Positions 44,135-55,084 of a stretch of 64,000 nucleotides of DNA are shown piece after piece. Positions within the stretch are counted from its first letter, which is position 1. Every line of letters begins with the position of its first letter. A program made the translations under genes and the position numbers. The notes below the pieces were generated by a model. That model made no database searches. It had not been told where the DNA came from and worked only from the letters and a program-made list of their open reading frames with translations. Source of the stretch: Silene latifolia. Lineage: Eukaryota > Streptophyta > Magnoliopsida > Caryophyllales > Caryophyllaceae. Location of the stretch: the NCBI RefSeq assembly GCF_048544455.1, contig NC_133534.1, positions 123,094,269-123,158,268 of the forward strand. The letters are read 5' to 3'.

Positions 44135-46781
44135 TGTAGATACCCAGTATCTGCACCTTCCAAAAACCACCCGATGATGATCGGACTATAACATGTTTTT
44201 GATATGCGTGCGTGGATTGGCTATACATGAGACGGTTTAATGCACTACTCGGATATGAAAAATGATTTCAAAAGTTTTCTAACTTCATTTGCATTAAAAT
44301 AACACTATTTAGAGTTAAAACCGTCTTCGGACCCAAAACCGACTCAGAAACCCGAAACTCGAGTCAACCTGAGTCAACCCGAGTCAACCCAAATCTCGAT
44401 GTCAAAAATAATGCCATGAATGTTTTCATCATGTCATTTCCATTAAAATGACCCTAATTAGAGTCAAAACCGACATCGAGCCAAAAACCGACTCAAAATT
44501 CAAATCCCGACTCACACGGGTCAAACCCGAGTCAAGCACACAAAACACCTACCTCAAGTAACACCCAAAATCATCTTATTAGATGCCCATATTGTTACAC
44601 GACATCTTATATGAATACCACATATCAAACCAACCAAACAATGGATGGAGAATTGGCCACGTCCAAATTGAAAGGGACAGTACACCCTATTGAGTCACGG
44701 GGTGGCTCGCGCCTCAATGGGATGTCTCCTTAGCCTCCAAGCAAAATCGACCGACCTACCATCCCACATTTCTCTATAAATACCCACCATCACACACCAT
44801 AATCTTCACGCGAGAGTCCGCCCCCTCACATCTCCCTTAAACTTCTATACTCGACTTCCTAAGTCACAAAATCGACACGTGTTTACGACCTACCGATCGT
44901 AAACACAAACATTACACTTATTGTTTGGTACCGTCGTCGTGCATTCGACCGACCCATTCGACCAACTCAACTAATTAATCAACATGTTTTAATTAACATA
45001 TTTTCAACATATTTTCAAAACAAAATCCTTTTTTAAGGCACTCTTTTTAAACTTCTTGATCGTGAGTAGTCGCTACGAGAAAACTTGTCTCTAAAGTCGT
45101 CTATGTCGCAAACATCATACACGTAAGTTTGAGGGTGTAAACAACTCACTTTATTTCATGTATTTACTGTTTTTATGAGTCTATAAGCATGAACAATGCA
45201 TAACACGATTCAAATATAGGTTAGACGAGCCAAAACCGAGTTTTGGCCTGAGACAGAAGCTCCTTGCTATGCAAGGGAGCTCGCGCCTCTTGTGGGTCTC
45301 GGGTCAGACTCATCCGTGTTTGAGTTCGTCTTTCCTTCAACACTTTCTTTTATTTTTACTTCTTTCCTTTTACGTTTTTTACCATTTTGAATGTTTCAAA
45401 CCATTTATATAACAAACCTTTTAACCATAAATCATAATCATCCTTGGTTCTTTATACCATGGCGGTTTATTCCGTGACTCGGTGATATATTTGGTTAATT
45501 ACATTTTAATGGGTATTTTAACACCCTTTTCTTTTATTTAGCATTTTTCTCCTTTGTTTACATTTGTAAACATATTAGTCATAATTCATAATCATCCTTG
45601 GTTCTTTATACCATGTCGGTTTAATCCGAGTACGATGACAAACTTGACTAATTACAAAGAAATGAACTTAACATAATTAGTTCAAATCAAACATTTTACA
45701 TTTTTATTTGTAAACGATGCTTTTCAAACATGCAAATCCGACAACGAATATTACTAACATAATAGTAATTATTCCGAGTCATGGAAATCATATTTGCAAA
45801 TCTTTCAACATAAATACGGTTTTAAACAACCTTTTCAAAAACCAGGAGACGCCCTCTTGGGTCGGCACATTGCTCGCGCTCCAAGGGACCGCCTGTTTTC
45901 ACATTTCAAAACCAGGGCAGAGCCCCTTCCATCGCCAATAGGCTCGCGCCCCAATGGTTTCGGCGCCTGTTTCGCCTCGTTTTTAGCACTTGTCTAGGAC
46001 GATCTCAATTACGGCTAATCCGAATACATGACGGATCAGATTGACAAGCTTACGTTTTTACACTTTGTCATTTGACATCCTTTTTCAAATAAATGGATCG
46101 TGTTAAGCGTTATAACCCGAATTTGGTAAATGGATGTTTAATTTCCGTTTTCACATGCAAATCAATCTAAATCCAACTTGACATCTTATGCTTGATACTT
46201 GGATTAACAAACCAACTTAGAAAGCTCACATGTTAGGTTAAACTTTTGGATGCACATTCATGCATTTTAACCGTTCTATCAACTTTTGCACTTAAACAAC
46301 CACGATCGATCAGTAGAGGCCGCTAACGCGGGCGGGATTGGGTGTCCGATTAAAGGGCTTCCCAATACGTACCCTCACCCCTTACTCAGAAACTTTGGAT
46401 AGTGGATAGCCTTATCCAGGGCGCACGAGAGTCATTTTAGGCATAGAATGCTAAAAGGAGGACGATTCCTTATCTTTAGTACCGATGTCAAACACCGCTT
46501 TTTGCCTTGGTTGACCTAGGTATAAAGTGGATTCGAACGGGTTCCAAGCATCCCAAAAATTCTTGGTGGCGACTCCGAACATCTCTACATCGTTTCGCGG
46601 CCCTTGCCGAGACGATACCGACCGATCTAAAGCGATCCGGTCGAAAGCATTTTACGCCGCCGAGCGTGGCTTTCAAAGAGACTTCTGCATGTCCACAGAT
46701 TGGCCTGGCGTGCAGGTGGCCCGTGACCGCGGATCGGCTTGCGGCCCAAATCCGCAGACCGAGACGTGGCCCATGTCCACA
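44135..46781 (+). repeat. 5' LTR of E
   Basis: 2647 bp, TGTAGATACCC...GTCCACA. TATAAATA at 44775-44782. GCTCGCGCC words within inverted repeats at about 44682-44725, 45258-45296, 45851-45890 and 45921-45960. Confidence 0.85.
44775..44782 (+). promoter_or_regulatory. TATA box in E LTR
   Basis: CTCTATAAATACCCACC; also in the 3' LTR at 56444-56451. Confidence 0.6.
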
Positions 46782-46784
46782 TTT

Positions 46785-46802
46785 TGGCGACTCTGCTGGG
46801 GA
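46785..46802 (+). promoter_or_regulatory. primer-binding site of E
   Basis: TGGCGACTCTGCTGGGGA three bases after the LTR. This form is usual in Tat-type elements; I cannot assign the tRNA with confidence. Confidence 0.7.
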
Positions 46803-47265
46803 TAACTAGGACACTTACGTCTTTGTGATCCCTAGATGTTGAGACTCGAACGAGGTCTTGGTTGGAATGCATTAATTGATATTACGGTCACGGTCGGGTT
46901 CCTTGTCCGGGCCCACAACCTAACCCTTTTCGACCAATTGGCTCGTTTCGTCGGCGTGAGTTTTCTCATCCCCGCGTTTCGAATCCCGATTGAGTCAAGC
47001 ATACCATTGACGTTACACATTTTGTTTCGTCAAAGAGCTTTCATCACTTTCGAGCACGAGGCTAGGGCACCCTCCTTACACATTTTGTTTGGATTGGTAT
47101 CCCTCTCGCAAATCGGGGTTTGATTGCTTGGTGTGTAACCCACCCTTCTAAACAAAAACCCGTGTCAGCATGATGCATAATATAATGAACTGTCAGTGCT
47201 TATGTGCTATCTGATCATAAGTCCTTCCGTGTCATTTTCAAACTTTCAAAAACACCCTTTTCGCG

Positions 47266-47950
47266 CCGTTATAATGGCCATTTCAAAACTCGGTCTTTCG
47301 CCGACCGTTGCATTTCAAACAACACGCCTTTCTAGGCCGTCATAATGACGATTTTTAAACCCGGTTTTCTACAACCATTTTAACACGCCTTTCTAGGCCG
47401 TCGTAATGATGATTTTCAAACCCGGTTTTTATAACCATTTCAACACACCTTTTTAGGCCGTCATAATGACGATTTTTAAACCCAATTTTCTACAACCGTT
47501 TCAAACAACGTATCTTATGCCGTTATAATGGCCATTTCATAATCCGGTTTTTATAACCATTTCAAATGCACCATTCCATGCCGTCGTAATGACGATTTCA
47601 AACCTTGGTTTTCACAAACCATTTCAAAATACCATTTTACGTCGTCATAATGGTCGTTTCAAACCTCGGTCTGTCGCGGACCGTTGCATTCTCAAAGTGC
47701 CCTTTTATGCCGTCATAATGACAAATTCTATCCTCGAATTTTCAAAATTCGGAATCAACTTTCAAACAAAAACGGTTTTCAAACCGTCGTAATGACGATT
47801 TCAACCCGTGCATTTTTCCAAATTTTAACTCCCGTTTTCGAAATCAAACTTGGCTTTTCTAAGCCGTCGTAATGACGTTTTCAATTCTCACATTTTTCGA
47901 TTTGCATACCGTCTTTCAAAGGTTAAAACGGTTTTCTAACCCGTTGTAAT
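47266..47950 (+). repeat. CCGTCATAATGACG near-palindrome array
   Basis: About eleven copies at ~60-80-bp steps of (G)CCGTCATAATGACG and variants (CCGTCGTAATGACG, CCGTTATAATGGCC), each followed by a T-rich stretch and often AACCCGGTTTT. Confidence 0.88.
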
Positions 47951-47983
47951 GACGGATTCAATCTTCACGATTTCCATTTTAAA

Positions 47984-48606
47984 ATCTTGAAAACGAATTT
48001 AACCGTTTTCAAATTCCATTCAAAATCAAATCACTTGAAGACGAATTTAACCGTTTTCAAATTCAAATCAAAAATCAAATCATTTGAAAACAAATTTAAC
48101 CGTTTTCAAATTCCAATTCAAAAATCAAATCATTTGAAGACCAATCTAACTGTTTTCAAATTTCAAATCGTATTTCAAATTCTTTGAAAACAAATTTAAC
48201 CATTTTCAAATTTCAATTCAAACTCAAATCTTTGAAAACAAATCTGACCGTTTTCAAATTTCAAATCCAACTTCAAATTATTTGAAAACAAATTTAATCG
48301 TTTTCAAATTTCAATTCAAAATCAAATCATTTGAAAAAAAATTTAACCCTTTTCAAATTTCAAATCAAAATTCAATCTTTGAAAACAATCCGACCGTTTT
48401 CAAATTTCAAATCCAATTTCAAAAGTTTGAAAACAAATCTAACCGTTTTCTAATTTCAAATTCAAAATCAAATCTTTGAAAATAAATTTAACCGTTTTCA
48501 AATTTCAATCCGATTCCAAATTCTTTGAAAACAAATTTAACCGTTTTCAAATTTTCAACCCAATTTTAAATCCTTCGAAAACAAATTTAACCGTTTTCAT
48601 GGCCAT
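47984..48606 (+). repeat. 49-bp hairpin array TTGAAAAC...GTTTTCAA
   Basis: About thirteen units of ~49 bp. Each has TTGAAAAC, a 10-nt loop such as AAATTTAACC, and GTTTTCAA, able to form an 8-9-bp stem. The spacer is made of CAAATTTCAA-like words. Confidence 0.9.
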
Positions 48607-49288
48607 TGTGATGACGATTCCAAATTATTCGATTCTCGGTTTTCAAATCCGTGATTCGGAATTTTAAAAACCGTCTTTGGAAACAACACTTTGTTTTCAA
48701 AGCCGCCGCAATTTCAACTCAAACCGTCTTTTGAAAACAAACTTAAGATAACTCTTCAACTGATCGACTTTCGGAGATCCCTACTCTTCGGAAGCCGTCC
48801 ATAAAACGACAAATGAATCTTTTTGAAAATTTATATTTTCGAAAATTTCAATCCACCTTTGTGATTCAGCCTTGAGTCGATTAGAGTCCAGTCGATTTCA
48901 AGTCAAGTCGTCTAGATAACGTCGAGTCTCTGCAGAAGTTAGTACCTACCTTCTGGTCTAGGTCGTGTCGCCTTATTGTCGAGACATCTCCAATTATGGC
49001 GTTAGGAGAGTCAAAACCTCTCGGGTATTAAACCCATCTTTCCCCTACATTATGGGTCAAAGGTCAAGTTTGTGTACATGTCTTGTCCAATGGCGTCACG
49101 ACATCAACGCATATCCAAACTGTGTCAAGAGTCGTCTGTCTGGGCATCACTATGCCAAAGTTGACACTCGAGTCTAAGTTCAATGTCATGCGCCAAGAGT
49201 TCAAACACAAGAGGTCATTCACGATCTTTAATGAACTCACAACCTAGTCAGACCGTCGCGTCTTCACGATAAAACTGCCTTTTGTACA

Positions 49289-51121
49289 TATGTGTCGCAC
49301 TTGCCTTTGTTTGTGCAATACCTTGCCAAGACAACTTATAACGCCTATCAATATGTCAATAGGAATCCCTTGGGTGTCATCAGTCGCCAACCAGAAACTC
49401 AAGAAGCCGATCAATCTGCATCTGCTATAACTTCTGCTGGAACCAACAACATGGTCCTTCGACTCCTAGCTACCGTAGAAGACTTGAGCACTCGTCTCTC
49501 CCAAGTTGAGGACAAAATGATAACCGGGGATTTTCCCTCTTCCGATATTGAACAAAGGGTTAAGCTCCTTGAAAGCCGGCTACGGGCCAACGACAAAACC
49601 AAAACCAGACGACCTCATAGGTCCTTCCCTAATTTGGGTATGCCTTATGCCACAGCCTTGGAAAGGCTAATCTCACAAGGAAAACTCAAACCAGTTGGTC
49701 CAAATCCAGACCCTTTACCAAGCAAGCGAGGTCGAATATGGGACAGAAAACTGTTTTGTCAATATCACCAAGGTCGCGGACATGACACTGAAATGTGTCT
49801 CCCTCTAAAAGGCGTTATCCTTGATATGATTGAAAGGGGCGTGTTACCATTACCTCCCTCAGCAAATAACAAAAACAACCCTCCAGAAAACTCTATTGGA
49901 CACAGTGAGGAATCTTCTCTGGACTGCTCTCACCTCATCTCTCTTGACGATGAGAAAATTCATGCAATTGAAGAGGATGGCCTACAAAGCGCTATAATGA
50001 TGCTCTCCATCTCCATCAACAAAATATTCTCAAAGTTGCAAGTTGCTATCGATGACTTGAACACCCGGGTAGCTAATTTGGAGAAGAGGTTTGGTAGTAC
50101 AGAAAATGAACCTGACCATCAAGGAAACCAACCCTCGGTCCACCAACCAACAGCTGTTGAAAATGAGGAGTCATCCGATGGTTCCCACATCCACGAACCT
50201 ACCAACAAAGAACATGAAATTGCCTTACCAAAATACCCTTCAAAATACCAAGCAACATCCCCAAAACTTCCCATTGAAAACGACCAAATCCTGTTTCCAC
50301 CCAGGATTGACAAAATCAAAAACAAAAACAAAACTCACAAAAACTTCCCAAAAAACACCAATGTTGGAATCATGGGAAAACATCAAAGGGTATTCACAAA
50401 TCTAGGAATAACATATGGCACCGCTCTGGGGATACTTGCTTCAGAAGGAATGCTCCAACTCATTGGTCCGACTCCGGACAAACCTGAACACAAAAGAGCC
50501 CGATTCTGGGATGGTAATGCATATTGCCAATACCATCAAGGCAACGGCCATGACACCGAAACCTGTTTCAAACTCAAGCATGCCATTCAAGATATGATTG
50601 AAGCTGGCAAAATCATAATTGCACCTCTCAGTCAGGACAATCCTCCTGAATGTCTCAAGTCAAACAGCAAGGTTGAACGTTCTCAAAGGACATTCACTAG
50701 GCTCAACACAACCTATGCCACAACTCTTCAAAAGCTCATGACTGAAGGGAAGCTGCAACCAATCGGGCCCACTCCGAACCCTTCTTAATGCAAGAAATCC
50801 CGTTTTTGGGACGGCAATGCCTATTGCCAATATCATCAAGGGAAAGGTCATGACACTGAAACATGCTTCAAACTGAAACGTGCTATTCAAAATATGATCG
50901 ATAACCATGAACCGATAGCTTCATCCCTATGCCAACCAACTGATGAAAACAACCCTCATGAACATCTCTTTCTGCAAGGAGATAAAAGCCTCATCGACTA
51001 TTGTCCTCATATCATTCCCAACAACGAGAGTGAAGTGCCCAAGTGGGTCAACGCTCAAGATCAAACATTCAAGCCACTGGATGCTGCGAAGGAGATCTTC
51101 GAGGAGGAAGATGATGATTAA
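49289..51121 (+). pseudogene. gag-like ORF of E with three CX2HX4HX4C modules
   Basis: One frame from about 49292 to the stop at 51119-51121 (610 codons), interrupted once by TAA at 50786-50788. No ATG opens it: the frame's first Met is codon 54 (49451). Module 1 Cys156-His159-His164-Cys169 (FCQYHQGRGHDTEMC). Module 2 Cys412-His415-His420-Cys425. Module 3 is just after the TAA (about 50822-50866). Between modules 1 and 2: EESSLDCSHL and a coiled coil (SISINKIFSKLQVAIDDLNTRVANLEKRF). Acidic end (EEDDD). In Tat/Ogre Gags one such knuckle is known; three in a row and the absence of a capsid region are unusual. The same plan in D argues it is not random decay. Confidence 0.75.
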
Positions 51122-51679
51122 GAGTTCGTATCTACGATTAAGTCTGAGTCCGAGTCTTAGCCTTTCTCATATTTATCCTAGTGTCTGCCCTTTTATTCCT
51201 AAGTGACAAACTGGGGGTTGTCCCCATGAGTCACATGTATTCATCGAGTCTGTGCTAACCTCTTATTTATCTAAATAAAAGCACAATTTCCAGCTATCAT
51301 ATATTCTCCTCTTTACCATTTCCCGTTGACAACGAGAATTGATTTGAGAATTGATTTAAAACGAACAATATGTTCCAATTCAATGTGAGTACACTCGAGT
51401 GACGTTCCGTACCGAGTAAGCAGAGGACTCGAAACTATTCCATGTCTGGTAATAGAAACCTTTCATTAACACCCAATTTAGAACGAGCTTCTATCAAGGG
51501 GATCCTACAACGAACCCAGATAACAAACCAGAACTTCTCCTTGTTCATGATCAATGATGGAAGGCAAGCCCATTCCCCACAAAAACATCCCATCGCCAAA
51601 TTTCAACCTTTCACCAACGGGTACATCCCCGTCCGCACCTTTACCTGCCTCGAACGAAAGACGGCAAAGAACCAATAAA
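51122..51679 (+). other. E region after gag-like ORF
   Basis: Non-coding; parallels 29296-29700 of D (CTGGGGGYTGTCCCAYGAGT block at 51210 vs 29360). Confidence 0.6.
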
Positions 51680-51880
51680 TCAAAAGCCAAAGTTTAAGGC
51701 CAAAATCAAAGGCCCAAGCCAAAAGCCATTCGGCCAATAGCCATTCATCCAAAGCCACAACGAAAGGCCAAAATCAAAGGCCCAAAGCAATTCATCCCAA
51801 GTCCAAAGCCAAAGCCAAAACAAAGGTAAAAACCAAAGCCAGAGCGAAAGCCAAGGCAAAAGCCAAAACAAAAACGAGAT
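51680..51880 (+). repeat. CAAAGGCCAAAGCC-type simple repeat
   Basis: Degenerate AAAGCCAAAGGCC/AAGCCAAAA units over about 200 bp. Confidence 0.8.
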
Positions 51881-52245
51881 AGTGAAATTCAAATTCACTA
51901 TTTTCACAAATTTCAAACGACGGAAATTAAAAACGTCATTTTCAAATTAAAAAAAAAACAAGATAGTGAAATTCAAGTTCGCTATCTTCACCAGCTTCAA
52001 ACGACGGAAATTAAAACCGTCATTTTCAAATAAAAAAAAAAAACAAGATAGTGAAATTCAAATCCACTATTTTCACAATTCCAAACAACGGAATTAAAAA
52101 CCATCCCATTCAAAAAACGAAATAGTGAAATTCAAATTCGCTATTTTCCCCACAATTTCAACTGACGAAATTCAAAACCGTCACTTTTCAAAAAAAAAAT
52201 GAAATAGCGAAATTCAAATTCGTTATCTTCCCACAATTTCACTTT
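51881..52245 (+). repeat. ATAGTGAAATTC...GCTAT hairpin array
   Basis: Five ~70-75-bp units, each with two inverted repeats: ATAGTGAA-attcaaa-TTCRCTAT and GACGGAAATTAAAAACCGTC-type. Confidence 0.85.
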
Positions 52246-52254
52246 TCAAACTTC

Positions 52255-52745
52255 GGACCAACAAGTCTGACACCAACATCCAAAGTCCAGGACCAACAAG
52301 TCCAAAGCCCAAGACCCATGAGTCCAAAATACAAAGTCCAGGACCAACAAGTCCAAAGCCCAGGACCCATGAGTCCAAAACACCCAGTCCAGGACCAACA
52401 AGTCCAAAGCCCAGCACCCATGAGTCCAAAATACAAAGTACAGGACCAACAAGTCCAAAGCCCAGGACCCATGAGTCCAACACCCAAAATACAATGTCCA
52501 GGACCAACAAGTCCAAAGCCCAGGACCTATGAGTCCAAAACCCAAATATAAAGTCCAGGACCAACAAGTCCAAAGCCCAGGACCCATGAGTCCAAAATAC
52601 AAAGTCCAGGACCAACAATTCCAAAACCCAGGACCCATGAGTCCAAAACACCAAGTCCAGGACCTACAGGTCCAAAGCCCAGGACCCATAAGTCCAGAAT
52701 ACCAAGTCCAGGACAAACAAGTCCAAAGCCCAGCACCCCTAACTC
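52255..52745 (+). repeat. 51-bp minisatellite with GGAC...GTCC hairpins
   Basis: About 9.5 units. Each unit has GGACCAACAAGTCC and GGACCCATGAGTCC, 22 and 29 bp apart. Long opposite-strand readings over this stretch (FWTHGSWALDLL repeats) are artefacts of the 51-bp unit being a multiple of three. Confidence 0.92.
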
Positions 52746-53047
52746 CTTCTGCAGACTACTACAAGGAAACCTATCTAGGATCCTGGGGATTCCCCTCAAG
52801 ATCATAATCAAAACTACTTCAGCCCTAAGTCCTTCCAGAGACTACTCCAGGGAGACCTATCTAGGCTTCTGAGGATCCCCCTCAAGCTCGTAATATCACA
52901 CCTTAACCTTTAAGGTCCAGACATGGGAATCTGATCCCGCATTATTTACCAACCATTTCGTGCTCAGGCCACATCAAGTCGGAGACCCCATTCCGCACCA
53001 CACTACAAGCCGTTACCCTTCGGCCTAAACACCACAAAATTCTTGCT

Positions 53048-53600
53048 CCAGATTTTTATCTGTTAAGCAAATCCGTTATTACCAAGCTCCACATTCCCTA
53101 ATGTTGAAGCCATTTTTCACCACAATCCCCACGGAGTCCTCGAATGCTTTGCTATTGAGAATGGGACATACCTAATCTACCCTTAGAGTCCACTTTTTAG
53201 TGTGCTCAAATGATAAGGTACTTCTTCACAAATTACACCTCTTCGATTCATGATCAAGAGGTATTTATCTCCAATCAACCTTCGAGTCACCAAACGGAAT
53301 TTTCCGTCGTGACGCTCAACTCCAGATTTTTATCTGTCAAACAAACCTTTTATTACCAAGCTCCACATTCCCTAATGTTGAAGCCATTTTTACCCTGACC
53401 CAAATACGGAGTCCTCGGATGCTTTGCTACCGAGAACGGGACATACCCAATCTACCCTTAGGGTCCACTTTTTAGTGTGCTCACATGATAAGGAACATTT
53501 TTACAAATTAAACCTCTTTGATTCATGATCGAGGGGAATTCTCTCAAATTAATTTTTCGAGTCACCAAACGGAGTTTACCGTCGTGACCCTCACACTTTA
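53048..53600 (+). repeat. ~275-bp direct duplication in E 3' region
   Basis: Copy 1 starts CCAGATTTTTATCTGTTAAG (53048), copy 2 CCAGATTTTTATCTGTCAAA (53322). Both continue with CAAGCTCCACATTCCCTAAT and GAGTCCTCGRATGCTTTGCT. D has a single equivalent (30366-30650). Confidence 0.88.
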
Positions 53601-53630
53601 ATGTCCTAACATCTCGCTTAGGCACACATT

Positions 53631-54050
53631 CAGAACTACGATCTGGTTTGATTTCACTTCACGTGAATACGTAGGCAGTCCATCATGGACACAACCATAC
53701 ACCTCAAAATCACTTCAAGGTCCTAACATCTCGCTTAGGCACACACTCAGAACTACGATTTGGTTTTATTTCGCACACACGCGAATACGTACACAGTCCT
53801 ATTACTAGGACACAACCACACCCCCACACACATTCAATTTTCACACCTTCAATTTGCAACCCATTGCACACACAGCTCAGAACTACGATCTGGTTTGATT
53901 TCGCAAACACGCGAATACGTAGGCAGTCCTATTACAAGGGCACAACCGCATACTCCTTCCACAACATTTCCAATTTTCAATCCTCAATAACCAGCTCAGA
54001 ACTACGATCTGGTTTGATTTCGTAAAACACGCGAATATGTAGGCAGTCCC
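53631..54050 (+). repeat. four CTACG/CGTAG hairpin motifs in E
   Basis: Copies at 53631-53681, 53748-53799, 53877-53929 and 53996-54050. The outer arms CTACG...CGTAG are constant (changed to CGTAC in copy 2, ATGTAG in copy 4). Inner stems: TTCAC/GTGAA, TTCGC/GCGAA, TTCGC/GCGAA and TTCGT/GCGAA. Confidence 0.88.
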
Positions 54051-55084
54051 CCAACAAGGACGCAACCGCATACCCCTTTCAATCTCAACCGTCAATGTCA
54101 ATCCGCAAAGCAGCCCACCCAGCTACAAAAATCAATCTTATACCTCTTTACTGGGGGCTTCTTCCTTAATTCATTGCCCATTCCTCCTTTTTGTCAGAAT
54201 CTCACCTTCTCACTCTGGGGGCTTCTTTTTCAAGACGCCACCCATCCTTTATCCTCAAACATCTCTTGAGTCTCAACTACAGTCCAAAATAAAACCGCCC
54301 ATAGTCTAGTGCTCGGTTCGGGCGATGACAAGGTCTTGGTTCCGCCCTCCGAATCATCATACCTCAAGAAGGGATCTCAAGTAAGCAAACAAAGGCAAAT
54401 ATGTCTGGAGAAGATGATCAATTCATGTTCCCCAGCTGAGCGGACCTTCCGATCCAGGGATCTGATGCGCGTTATCACCCTTTTCTTGGCTAAGGAGTTG
54501 CACTTACATGTGCGAAGTCTGTCAGAGTCACCCCCGTGCCGTGTCGATACTGAGTAGGCATCACGTTCACGACTGCCCATTTGTCAGTCTGTCAGTATGC
54601 GTCTGTGTGAGTTAGTGTCCCAATAGCCACGTGTCTCCAATTTATCAATTTATCAAATCACAGATCTACGAGTAACAAGCCTCGCCTTTAAGCTTCGCAA
54701 CCTTCAAAACTTCTATCTCCCCTCGTGTGAGATATTACATGCTAATTGCTTATATGCTAACTGCTCACATGCTTATGTACTTACGTGCCTGCATTCAACG
54801 TGCTTGTCTATGTGACTACGGATTTGTGTGGTCACTAACCATGCAGGTAATCTTGAGAAGAAAAACGCACTCCAACTAAGTATTGGGTTCTTCCCAACAA
54901 ACGGCGACCCGTCAAGTCCAAGGGCTTCAACCACATCAATTACATGGCATACACTGCCTTCCAGCGAGCAGCAACTCATATCCCCGGCGAGTCCTGAGAA
55001 GTTTCTAACTCCCCAGGGAGTGCCGATTTTTTAAATTGATGTCACACATGCTATTTTCCACAGTTGATCATTCGATCATAGATG
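54051..55084 (+). other. E 3' non-coding region, middle part
   Basis: No gene. Shares blocks with 30950-31640 of D (CTTTACTGGGGGCTYCTTC; TAGTGCTCGGTYCGGRCRAT; ACTAACCATGCAGGTAA). Confidence 0.6.

Larger units (their letters stand above)
46803..49288 (+). other. E leader with two hairpin arrays
   Basis: Non-coding. Holds a near-palindrome array (47266-47950) and a 49-bp hairpin array (47984-48606), listed separately; the rest has no repeat or conserved ORF. Confidence 0.75.

Noticed and set aside
46488..47123. Overlapping readings at the E LTR/leader boundary
   Set aside because: They cross the LTR end and primer site, have no family features and conflict on both strands.
52223..52811. Long minus-strand readings with FWTHGSWALDLL repeats
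   Set aside because: They are the translation of the 51-bp minisatellite, whose period is a multiple of three; all frames stay open. No evidence of a gene.
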